The position numbers were made by a program, and so were the translations under genes. Shown one piece after another: positions 1 through 6,838 of a stretch of 28,519 nucleotides of DNA. A model generated the notes under the pieces. It did no database searches and was not told the origin of the DNA. It worked only from the letters and a program-made list of their open reading frames with translations. Source of the stretch: CAZYMF01 sp964648215. Its GTDB lineage: Bacteria; Desulfobacterota; Binatia; HRBIN30; JACQVA1. The DNA lies in NCBI GenBank assembly GCA_964648215.1, contig CAZYMF010000044.1, positions 1 through 28,519 on the forward strand. Direction: 5' to 3'. Numbering within the stretch: the first letter of the stretch is position 1; each line of letters opens with the position of its first letter.

Positions 1-438
1 GCGCTCGACCTGTAAGATTTGGGGCGACTTGATGTCCTCGTGGTTGATGCCGCCGAAGACCGGGGCGATGGCCCGGACGACGTCGACGATCTCCTCCGTA
101 TCCTGGGTGTCGAGGCAAATCGGGAACGCGTCGACGTTGGCGAATTCCTTGAAGAGAACCGCCTTTCCCTCCATCACCGGCAGGGCGGCGGCGGCGCCGA
201 GGTTGCCGATGCCGAGGATGGCCGAGCCGTCGGAGACGACGGCGACGGTGTTCCGCTTCATCGTCAGCTCGAAGACGCGGGTGGGCTCCTTGGCGATCTC
301 GAGACAGACCTGAGCCACGCCGGGCGTGTAGGCGAGGCTGAGATCCCGGCGCGTCTTCAGCTCGACCTTGCTTTTCACCTCCAGCTTGCCGTGCAGGCGA
401 GCGTGGAGGGCGACGGACTCTTCATCGAGATCGCTCAT
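1..438 (-). CDS. NAD(P)-dependent malic enzyme, N-terminal part (cut by window edge)
   Basis: Malic enzyme oxidatively decarboxylates malate to pyruvate in the cytoplasm, yielding NAD(P)H. The frame reads on the minus strand from ATG at 438 and is still open at base 1, giving 146 residues of an enzyme usually over 400 long. Visible family marks are the start of the malic N-terminal domain with AYTPGVA (catalytic Tyr about 37), the DGSAILGIGNLG segment near 70-81, EGKAVLFK (Lys about 92, the expected catalytic lysine) and FGGINHEDI near the cut end. No strong ribosome binding site is visible before this ATG. The gene lies downstream of a terminator (498-533), so it is probably its own transcription unit. 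Cofactor preference and the C-terminal half cannot be judged. Confidence 0.9.
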   Translation of the reverse strand, partial: MSDLDEESVALHARLHGKLEVKSKVELKTRRDLSLAYTPGVAQVCLEIAKEPTRVFELTMKRNTVAVVSDGSAILGIGNLGAAAALPVMEGKAVLFKEFANVDAFPICLDTQDTEEIVDVVRAIAPVFGGINHEDIKSPQILQVER

Positions 439-497
439 AGGGTTCGGTACTCTTGCCGGTTGCCAGCCGAGTTGCAAGGGGCGGGGTAGGACAAGGC

Positions 498-533
498 AAA
501 AAAAGGGGCGGGCAGCGCTGTCGCCACCCGCCC
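498..533 (-). terminator. Rho-independent terminator after the thiolase gene
   Basis: Read on the minus strand, GGGCGGG (533-527) pairs perfectly with CCCGCCC (512-506). The inner part can extend the stem through G-U pairs, and a run of seven T (504-498) follows almost directly. It sits 23 bases past the stop of the thiolase gene at 556 and upstream of the malic enzyme start, so it closes the beta-oxidation unit. Confidence 0.85.
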
Positions 534-555
534 GAAGGTTTTGGATTGCTTGCCG

Positions 556-1785
556 TTACTGTCCGACGACGAAGGCAACGCTGGTGGTGCCGCTGCCACC
601 GATGTTGAGGGTGGCCACCTTCTTGGCCTGCTCGACCTGATAGTCGCCGGCCTGCGCGGTCACCTGCTTGAAAGCGTCGAGGACCTGGCGCGTGCCGGTG
701 GCGCCGACGGGGTGTCCGGCGCCGATCAGGCCGCCGCTCGGGTTGATCGGCAGCTTGCCGCCCATCTCGATGGTGCCGTCTTCGACCGCCTTCCACGATT
801 CGCCGGGCTTGGTCAGGCCGAAGTGGTCGATGGCCATGTACTCCGAGGTGGTGAAGCAGTCGTGCGTCTCGATCGCCTGGACGTCCCAGCACTGAGAGAC
901 GCCGGCGCGCTTGAAGGCGTCGAGAATCGCCGCGCGCGTGTGCGGCAGCACGTACGGATTGTCCTTGCTCTCGGTGACCTTGGTGGTGAACTCGATGGGC
1001 GCCGTGTGATGGCCCCAGCCGAGCAGGCGGGGGAGCGAGTCGAGAGCGACGCCGCGGCGCTTGGCGTAGGCGGCGGCGAACTTCTGCGAGGCGAGGAAGA
1101 GGCTGACCGCGCCGTCGGTGACCTGGGAGCAGTCCGACACTTTGATGCGCCCGCCGATGAGCGAGTTGAACTTGTCCTGCGAGCGCGCGTGGTCCTCGGT
1201 CATGTACCAGTTGCGCGTCTGCGCCAGCGGGTTGCGCTTGGCGTTGGAGTAGTTCACCGCCGAGATGTGGGCGAGGTGCTCGTCCTTCAAGCCGAAGCGC
1301 TTGTCGTACTCGTCCCCGAGGCGGCCGAAGAGCTTGGGGAAGGGGAACTCGATTCCCTTGGCTTCGCGGTCGTACCACGCGGCGGTGCCGAGGAAGTCGC
1401 CGCCCTTGGCCGGGTCGACGGTCTTCATCTGCTCGACCCCGACGACCATCGCCAGATCGTAGCGGCCCGCTTCGATCTCGGCCGAGGCGGCGAGGATGGC
1501 GATGCTGCCGGAGGCGCAGGCGGCCTCGTGCCGCGAGGTCGGCAGGCCGGCGAAAGCGGGCTCGATGTCCACCAGGAAGGCGCCGAGGTGCCCCTGCATG
1601 GCGTAGAGCTCGGCGGCGAAGTTGCCGACGTGGCCCACCTCCACCTCGTTCGGCTCGATGGCCGTGGCCGCCAGGCCACCTTGCACCGCCTCGCGCATCA
1701 TCGCCACGATGTGCTTGCTTTCCTTGTTCCAGTTGCGGGCGAAGTCGGTCTGATATCCACCGAGAACGTAAATCGGAGCTGCCAT
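556..1785 (-). CDS. SCP2-type thiolase (acetyl-CoA C-acyltransferase family)
   Basis: Thiolase of the SCP-x/SCP2 class, expected to cleave 3-ketoacyl-CoA with CoA as the last step of beta-oxidation, or to run in reverse as a condensing enzyme. The 409-residue protein has the nucleophilic cysteine in HEAACASGS (Cys about 90), an HDCF motif at 308-311 and GHPVGATG with His about 358. The C-terminal CxG cysteine of classical thiolases is replaced by NIGGSGTT. This is normal for the SCP2 class, where the HDCF cysteine is thought to take over. ATG at 1785 was chosen because GAGGAGG lies just upstream; an open frame 26 codons longer has no such site. There is no SCP2 lipid-transfer domain and no DUF35 partner nearby. 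It follows the dehydrogenase gene by 93 bases and ends at a terminator, so the two are probably co-transcribed. Substrate unknown. Confidence 0.9.
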   Translation of the reverse strand: MAAPIYVLGGYQTDFARNWNKESKHIVAMMREAVQGGLAATAIEPNEVEVGHVGNFAAELYAMQGHLGAFLVDIEPAFAGLPTSRHEAACASGSIAILAASAEIEAGRYDLAMVVGVEQMKTVDPAKGGDFLGTAAWYDREAKGIEFPFPKLFGRLGDEYDKRFGLKDEHLAHISAVNYSNAKRNPLAQTRNWYMTEDHARSQDKFNSLIGGRIKVSDCSQVTDGAVSLFLASQKFAAAYAKRRGVALDSLPRLLGWGHHTAPIEFTTKVTESKDNPYVLPHTRAAILDAFKRAGVSQCWDVQAIETHDCFTTSEYMAIDHFGLTKPGESWKAVEDGTIEMGGKLPINPSGGLIGAGHPVGATGTRQVLDAFKQVTAQAGDYQVEQAKKVATLNIGGSGTTSVAFVVGQ

Positions 1786-1878
1786 TGCGTCCTCCTCAGC
1801 TAGTGCTCGTCGGGTTCCGTTGAAGCTTTCACTCAAAGTAAACCGTGGCTGCCGTTGGCGCAAGGTGTGTCGGGCGTG

Positions 1879-3186
1879 TCAGGCGGCGAAGAAGCGGCCG
1901 ACGTTGACGTTCGGCTCGCGGAACAGCCGCTCCCCGGCCTTGGCCTTGGCGAGGACCTTGGGGACCTTGAGGCCGCAGCGCTCGATCGCCTTGATCGTCT
2001 CCTTGAGGCCGATCACGTCGACGAGCACGGTGGGCGGCGCCCAGTTGAAGCCGAAGCCCATGATGCGGTCCATGTCGCGCGGCTCGCGCACCACCTCGCC
2101 GTCGCCGACGCGGTTGAGCGCGTAGCTGACGTAACCGAGAACCACCTTGCGGGCGAGATCGGCTTCGGGGCCTTCGGCGGCGATGAAGTGCTTGAAGGCC
2201 TCCTCGTAGCAGCCGATGCGGTGCAGCTCGCGCATCTTCTCGACGAAGGCGATCGGCTTGACCTTCGTGTCGGCCGGGTTCCGGTAGCTGCCGGTTCCGG
2301 GATCGAGCACCAGGTTGACGTTCTTCCCGCCTTCCTTGGCGCGGCGATAGAAGCCGCCGTGCTCGGGGGTCTTGTTGCCGAGATGGCCCTCGTCGATCAG
2401 CTCGGCCATGTAGGTCGGCAGCTCGAAGGCGGCGCGCGCCTCGTCGCTGGTGTTGGCGTGGACGTTGTCGACGATGGCCTTGTGCACGTCCCAGCCGACC
2501 AGGTCGACGGTGGCCAGCGGCGGCATCGCGCGGCCGGTGTAGGGGCCGATCAGGTAGTCGGCGAAGGCGACGCCGTGGCGGGCGGCGATCTGCGCCACCT
2601 CGTTGAGCACCTTGAAGCCGACGCGGTTGCCGGCGAACGCGGGCATGTCGTTGCACAGCGTAACGACGCGGCCGAAGCGGCGCTCGAGCGCGTCGACGAC
2701 GGCGGGAACCAGGGCCGGGTCGGTGTCCGGCTGCGGGATGACCTCGGTGCCGACGATGACGTTGGGGGGATTGAACAGATGGATGCCGAGGAAGTTGCGG
2801 CGAAAGCTCTCGCTGCAGGGTCGCGCCATGTCGGCGATCGACAGCCCGGACGACACCGTGGCGACGATCGAGTCGGGGCGGCGCTTCTTGTCGACGCGAT
2901 CGAAGAACTTCTTCTTCAGCTCGATGTCCTCGGCCAGAGCCTCGAAGATCAGATCAGCCTCCGCGACCGCCTGATCGAAGTCGTCGTCGTAGGTGCCGAC
3001 CGACATCAGGTCGCCGATGCGCTCCGACTTGGCCATGTTCTGCGCCCCGACGAGGCCTTCGCGCGCCTTCTCCTTGGCGCGCGCGAGCAGGACGACCTTG
3101 CAGCCCCCGGCCGCGAACACCTCGGCGCTGCCCGCACCCATGGTGCCGTTGGCACCGAGAATCACTACGCTTCTTATGTTGATCAT
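1879..3186 (-). CDS. 3-hydroxyacyl-CoA dehydrogenase, atypical NAD site
   Basis: Expected to oxidise 3-hydroxyacyl-CoA to 3-ketoacyl-CoA with NAD+, feeding the neighbouring thiolases. The 435-residue protein has an N-terminal Rossmann domain (1 to about 185) and then C-terminal helical dehydrogenase domains. GIHLFNPP matches the catalytic-His region of the family, normally HFFNP, and FAGNRVGF matches the conserved Asn-Arg stretch that opens the C-terminal domain. The dinucleotide loop is GANGTMG (11-17), a GxxGxxG pattern instead of the usual GxGxxG (GAGTMG) of this family. No enoyl-CoA hydratase domain is fused and no separate hydratase gene is visible. ATG at 3186 is the only good start; the ribosome binding site is weak. 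The gene lies 320 bases downstream of the second thiolase. Confidence 0.85.
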   Translation of the reverse strand: MINIRSVVILGANGTMGAGSAEVFAAGGCKVVLLARAKEKAREGLVGAQNMAKSERIGDLMSVGTYDDDFDQAVAEADLIFEALAEDIELKKKFFDRVDKKRRPDSIVATVSSGLSIADMARPCSESFRRNFLGIHLFNPPNVIVGTEVIPQPDTDPALVPAVVDALERRFGRVVTLCNDMPAFAGNRVGFKVLNEVAQIAARHGVAFADYLIGPYTGRAMPPLATVDLVGWDVHKAIVDNVHANTSDEARAAFELPTYMAELIDEGHLGNKTPEHGGFYRRAKEGGKNVNLVLDPGTGSYRNPADTKVKPIAFVEKMRELHRIGCYEEAFKHFIAAEGPEADLARKVVLGYVSYALNRVGDGEVVREPRDMDRIMGFGFNWAPPTVLVDVIGLKETIKAIERCGLKVPKVLAKAKAGERLFREPNVNVGRFFAA

Positions 3187-3506
3187 GATGCTTGCCTGTC
3201 CTTCGTGGAATTGGGCTGGCGTACCGCGACGGACACCGCCGCCGGGCTCCCTTGTGCCCTCACTCGGGCCGAGCCGTGCTCGTCCGCTTGCGCAGTAACT
3301 GGCACTATTTTCGGCGCTGAGTCAACCGATGAAGCGCCGGATACAAGTCGGGCGACGGGAGTCGGAAGGGCGGAAGTCGGGCGACGGGAGTTGGGTGGCG
3401 GGGGTTGGGATCGAGGAGGCCGCGATTGTTACGAGCGGGGCGGCGACCCGCGCCTTGAGCGCCGGTCGCCGCCTCGCTCGGTCTTGGCGATGCCAATCGC
3501 CGCGGA
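3187..3506. other. 320-bp intergenic stretch in the beta-oxidation block
   Basis: No convincing gene on either strand. It holds an 18-bp direct repeat (listed separately). On the minus strand there is a possible but poor promoter-like TTGACT near 3323 without a good -10 partner. Its length argues against tight co-transcription of the two flanking genes, although both point the same way. I see no terminator with a T-run after the upstream thiolase. Confidence 0.5.
3345..3391. repeat. Two-copy 18-bp direct repeat
   Basis: AAGTCGGGCGACGGGAGT occurs at 3345-3362 and again, identically, at 3374-3391, giving a 29-base period. It lies in the gap between the dehydrogenase and the second thiolase. 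It could be a remnant of an interspersed repeat, a small tandem duplication or a pair of protein-binding sites. Confidence 0.8.
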
Positions 3507-4706
3507 TCAGTTGGCGAAGCTGCCCTTGCGGTACATCGTCACCACGGCGGCACCGCCGAGGCCGAGGTTGTGTTGCAAGGCGACTTTGGCGTCCTTCACC
3601 TGTCGCTTGTCGGCTTGTCCGCGCAGCTGCCAGTTGAGCTCGGCACACTGCGCCAGGCCGGTCGCGCCCAGCGGGTGTCCCTTGGAGATCAGCCCGCCCG
3701 AGGGATTGACCACCACCTTGCCGCCGTAGGTGACGGCCCCGGAGTCGATCAGCTCGCCGCCCTTGCCCGGCGCGCACAGGCCGAGTGCCTCGTAGGTCAG
3801 CAGCTCGTTGCACGAGAAGCAGTCGTGCAGCTCGATCACGTCGACGTTTTCCGGTCCGAGGCCGGACTGCTGGTAAACCTTGTCGGCCGCCGTCTTGGTC
3901 AGATCGAAGCCGACCATCTTGATGCAGCTCTTCTCGTCGAAGGTGGTCGGCAGGTCGGTGGCCATCGCCATGCCGAGGATCTCCACGGCCTGGTTTTGCA
4001 GGTTGTGCTTCTTGACGAAATCCTCGCTGGCGACGATGGCGGCGCCGGCGCCGTCCGAGGTCGGGCAGCACTGCAGCTTGGTCAGCGGCTCGTAGACCAT
4101 CGGCGCGTTGACGATCTGCTCCAGCGTGTACTCGTCCTGGAACTGCGAGTAGGGGTTGTTCACGGAGTGCTTGTGGTTCTTGTGGCCGATCTTGGCGAAC
4201 TGCTCGGCCGTGGTGCCGTAACGCTCCATGTGCTCGCGGCCGGCGTTACCGAAGGCCTGTGGCGCGCCCGGCGCCTTGGCGAAGCCGCGCAGCTCGATCA
4301 TCATCATGAAGTGCTTGTCCATCGGGTTGGTGCGGTCGTTGTATTTGACCCCGAGGGAGCCCTTCTCCATCTTCTCGAAGCCCAGTGCCAGCGCGCAGTC
4401 GGCGAGGCCGCCCTCGATGAACTGCTTGGCCATGTACAGGGCGGTCGAGCCGGTCGAGCAGTTGTTGTTCACGTTGTAGATGGGGATGCCGGTCAGCCCG
4501 AGCTCGTAGACCGCCCGCTGGCCGCAGGTCGAGTCGCCGTAGCAGTAGCCGACGCAGGCCTGCTCGATCTCGGCGTACGGAATGCTCGCATCCTGCAACG
4601 CCTTGCTGCCGGCCTCCTTGGCCATCTGCGGGTAGTCCCACTCCCGTGACCCCGGCTTCTCGAACTTCGTCATGCCGACCCCGACGACGTAAGCTTTTCT
4701 CCCCAT
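3507..4706 (-). CDS. SCP2-type thiolase / lipid-transfer-protein-type thiolase
   Basis: Second SCP-x-type thiolase of the block, 399 residues, clearly a different paralogue from the one ending at 556. The nucleophile is in NNNCSTGS (Cys about 83), HDCF is at 294-297 and GHPLGATG has His about 344. All catalytic positions of an active thiolase are therefore present, unlike the steroid aldolases of this fold (Ltp2-like), which lack the cysteine. The tail (LGLGGAAVV) shows the SCP2-class replacement of the classical CxG motif. ATG at 4706 follows GGAGAGA at good spacing. No SCP2 sterol-carrier domain follows the thiolase domain. It is divergent from the metallo-hydrolase at 4933. Branched-chain or sterol-like acyl-CoAs are plausible substrates from family knowledge, but nothing here fixes the substrate. 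Confidence 0.9.
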   Translation of the reverse strand: MGRKAYVVGVGMTKFEKPGSREWDYPQMAKEAGSKALQDASIPYAEIEQACVGYCYGDSTCGQRAVYELGLTGIPIYNVNNNCSTGSTALYMAKQFIEGGLADCALALGFEKMEKGSLGVKYNDRTNPMDKHFMMMIELRGFAKAPGAPQAFGNAGREHMERYGTTAEQFAKIGHKNHKHSVNNPYSQFQDEYTLEQIVNAPMVYEPLTKLQCCPTSDGAGAAIVASEDFVKKHNLQNQAVEILGMAMATDLPTTFDEKSCIKMVGFDLTKTAADKVYQQSGLGPENVDVIELHDCFSCNELLTYEALGLCAPGKGGELIDSGAVTYGGKVVVNPSGGLISKGHPLGATGLAQCAELNWQLRGQADKRQVKDAKVALQHNLGLGGAAVVTMYRKGSFAN

Positions 4707-4932
4707 GATGTCTCTCCTTGTTGGACTCGGCGCCGGGTAGACCCGATCGCCGGACGCCCAGTGTCATAACGATATCGGCCACCGAAGGGAAGTCCGCGGC
4801 GCAGGCTCTCGTCGGGGAGCCTGAACGGCGGGGCCACGATCTCGACGCCTTGGCGTACACGCCATCCTCTCACCCCTTGTCCCGGCTCGGTCACGGCGGT
4901 AAGGCATCCACTCAGCTCGAGAGGAGCACGGC
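4707..4932. promoter_or_regulatory. Divergent intergenic region between thiolase and metallo-hydrolase
   Basis: This 226-bp region must carry the 5' signals of both divergent genes. Ribosome binding sites are visible at both ends: GGAGAGA for the thiolase on the minus strand and GAGGAG before 4933 on the plus strand. An AT-richer patch around 4762-4775 could contain a minus-strand -10 element, but I see no convincing -35/-10 pair. Confidence 0.4.
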
Positions 4933-6168
4933 ATGGCAGACGCACCGCAGATGGAAGGCTTGTACTACTTTTCCGATACCCCCGACCCCGTGAGCGAGGG
5001 TATTCACCTGGTCTCCGCCTTCGGCAACTCGACGTGCATCGAGACCAGCGACGGCCTGGTGGTCGTCGACACCTGCGTGCGCGCCATGGGGCCGCGCCTG
5101 CTGGCGCAGATTCGCAGCCTCAGCCCCAAGCCGATCCGCTACGTCATCTATACCCACGGCCACTTCGACCACGCCTTCGGCGTCTCCTCGCTCCTCGAAG
5201 AGGCGGAGCAAAAGGGGTTCCCGCGGCCCATCATCGTGGCGCACGAGAAGGTGCCCGAACGCTTCGACCGCTACCGCGAGCTGGCGGGGCAGCACAATCA
5301 CATCAATCGCATCCAGTTCGCTCTGCCGCCCAAGGCGAAGGTCGTCGAGGAGGAGGCGTTCTTCTATCCCGACGTCACCTACACTGACCGCCTGCTGCTG
5401 CACGTCGGCGAGCTCACCCTCGAGCTGCGCCACGGCATGGGCGAGACCGATGACGCCACCTGGGTGTGGATCCCCGAGCGCCGCACCGTCTGCAGCGGCG
5501 ACCTGTTCATCTGGTCCTGCCCCAACATCGGCAACCCGTTCAAGGTACAGAGGTACGAGGTCGAGTGGGCCGAGGCCCTCGAGGCCATGGCCGCCCTCGA
5601 TCCCGAGGCGCTGGCCCCAGGGCACGGGCCCGCCATCCGCGGCGCCACCGCTGTCCGCGACGCTTGCCTGGACACTGCGCGCGCCCTGCGCTGGCTGCAC
5701 GACGAGGTCGTGCGCCGCCTCAACGCCGGCCAGTGGGCCGAGCAGATCCTCGCCGAGGTGAACAGCCTCCCCGCCGACCTGGCGGCCAAGCCCTACCTGC
5801 GCCCGATCTATGGCTGCCCGACGTTCATCGTGCACGGCATCCTGCGACGCTACGGCGGCTGGTTCGACGGCAACCCCGCGCACCTGTTTCCATCCCGAAC
5901 CGCGGCAATCGCCCGCGAGGTTCTCCAGCTCGGCGATCCCTCGCGGCTGCTGGCGCGGGCGCGGCAGCTCCAGGACTCCGACGTCCAGCTGGCGTTGCAC
6001 CTGGTCGACTTCGTCCTCGACGGCGGCGATGCCGCGTTGCGCACCGAGGCCCTGCAGCTCAAGAGCCAGCTGCTGGCGACGCGCGCCGACCGGGAGCCCA
6101 GCTTCATCGCCCGCAACATCTTCCGCAATGGCGCCGACCGCGCCGCCGCCGCAGCGAAGAAGGGTTGA
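4933..6168 (+). CDS. Alkylsulfatase-like metallo-beta-lactamase-fold hydrolase
   Basis: A 411-residue MBL-fold enzyme. The zinc-binding motif THGHFDH (His75, His77, Asp79, His80) follows a typical first half (EGIHLVSAFGNS), and later come HGMGETDD, a CSGDLFIW segment and PGHGP, as in the binuclear zinc hydrolases. After the MBL domain, the stretch RRYGGWFDGNPAHLFP (about 312-327) resembles the dimerisation domain of SdsA1-type linear alkylsulfatases. Those enzymes are about 650 residues and end in an SCP2-like domain; that domain is absent here. There is no signal peptide, so it is probably cytoplasmic. ATG at 4933 follows GAGGAG. It diverges from two SCP2-type thiolases, which suggests lipid or alkyl-ester catabolism. 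The substrate could equally be an ester or lactone rather than a sulfate. Confidence 0.8.
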   Translation: MADAPQMEGLYYFSDTPDPVSEGIHLVSAFGNSTCIETSDGLVVVDTCVRAMGPRLLAQIRSLSPKPIRYVIYTHGHFDHAFGVSSLLEEAEQKGFPRPIIVAHEKVPERFDRYRELAGQHNHINRIQFALPPKAKVVEEEAFFYPDVTYTDRLLLHVGELTLELRHGMGETDDATWVWIPERRTVCSGDLFIWSCPNIGNPFKVQRYEVEWAEALEAMAALDPEALAPGHGPAIRGATAVRDACLDTARALRWLHDEVVRRLNAGQWAEQILAEVNSLPADLAAKPYLRPIYGCPTFIVHGILRRYGGWFDGNPAHLFPSRTAAIAREVLQLGDPSRLLARARQLQDSDVQLALHLVDFVLDGGDAALRTEALQLKSQLLATRADREPSFIARNIFRNGADRAAAAAKKG

Positions 6169-6333
6169 GGTCTGTCGCCGCGCGCGGCCACGATTGCCGC
6201 AAATTGTCGGCAAAGACGCATCCCAAGCGACCTTGAAGTGACGCCGGAAGCGGCGTGCCGCGGCAACCTGCCGGGTGGCTTGCGGCATGTGTCTTGCTCT
6301 GCCCTTCGCCAACAGCGCGCTGGGGGAGAGTGC

Positions 6334-6804
6334 ATGACAGAGACGAGCAGGCGGCCGGTGAGCATCATCCTCGCGGAGGATGACGACGGGCATGCCCGGT
6401 TGATGGAACGCAACCTGCGCCGGGGCGGCATCATCAATACCATTCGCCGGGCCCGTGACGGCGTCGAGCTGCTCGACTCGCTCCGTCTGGCGCCGGCTCT
6501 GGGTCCGGACGTGATCTTCCTCGACATCAACATGCCCCGCCTAGACGGCTTCGAGGTGCTGCTGCAGCTCAAGTCGGACCCCGACCTCCGCAGCATTCCG
6601 GTGATCATGGTGACCTCGACCGACAGCCAGAGGGAAATCAATCGGGCCTACGAGCTCGGCGCCAGCAGCTACGTGGTGAAACCCGTCGGTGTCGAGGCCT
6701 TCATCGACCGCGTCCGCAAGCTCGGCCTGTTTCTGGAAGTGGTGGAGCTTCCCGAGAAGCCGCTTGGTCTGCGAGACGAGGCGAAAGCCGTCAATAGTCG
6801 ATAG
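6334..6804 (+). CDS. Receiver-only response regulator (Rcp1/CheY-like)
   Basis: A single receiver domain of 156 residues with no output domain. Acidic pocket residues are at the start (AEDDD, 14-18), the phospho-acceptor Asp64 is in FLDINMPRLDG, Thr94 is in VTST and Lys116 is in VVKP. The insertion pattern EDDDGHARLMERNLRR and the long loop before FLD are typical of the Rcp1-like group, which usually pairs with GAF/phytochrome-type kinases. ATG at 6334 was chosen because GGGGGAGAG lies just upstream; a frame extending 32 codons further has no such site. The kinase gene starts within 35 bases of its stop, so the two probably form one two-component pair. Output presumably passes through protein-protein contact, since no DNA-binding domain is present. 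Confidence 0.92.
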   Translation: MTETSRRPVSIILAEDDDGHARLMERNLRRGGIINTIRRARDGVELLDSLRLAPALGPDVIFLDINMPRLDGFEVLLQLKSDPDLRSIPVIMVTSTDSQREINRAYELGASSYVVKPVGVEAFIDRVRKLGLFLEVVELPEKPLGLRDEAKAVNSR

Positions 6805-6838
6805 GCGATAGTTGGCGATCGGATCTCCCGCGATTACG

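Noticed and set aside
3299..3316. TGGCAC near 3310 as a sigma-54 promoter
   Set aside because: The -12 part reads TCGG rather than TTGC and no plus-strand gene follows.
1855..3729. A 624-codon plus-strand open frame opposite the dehydrogenase gene
   Set aside because: It lies antisense to a clearly recognisable dehydrogenase, has low-complexity composition rich in Ala, Asp, Gly and Val, and shows no domain. GC-rich genes commonly leave such antisense frames open.
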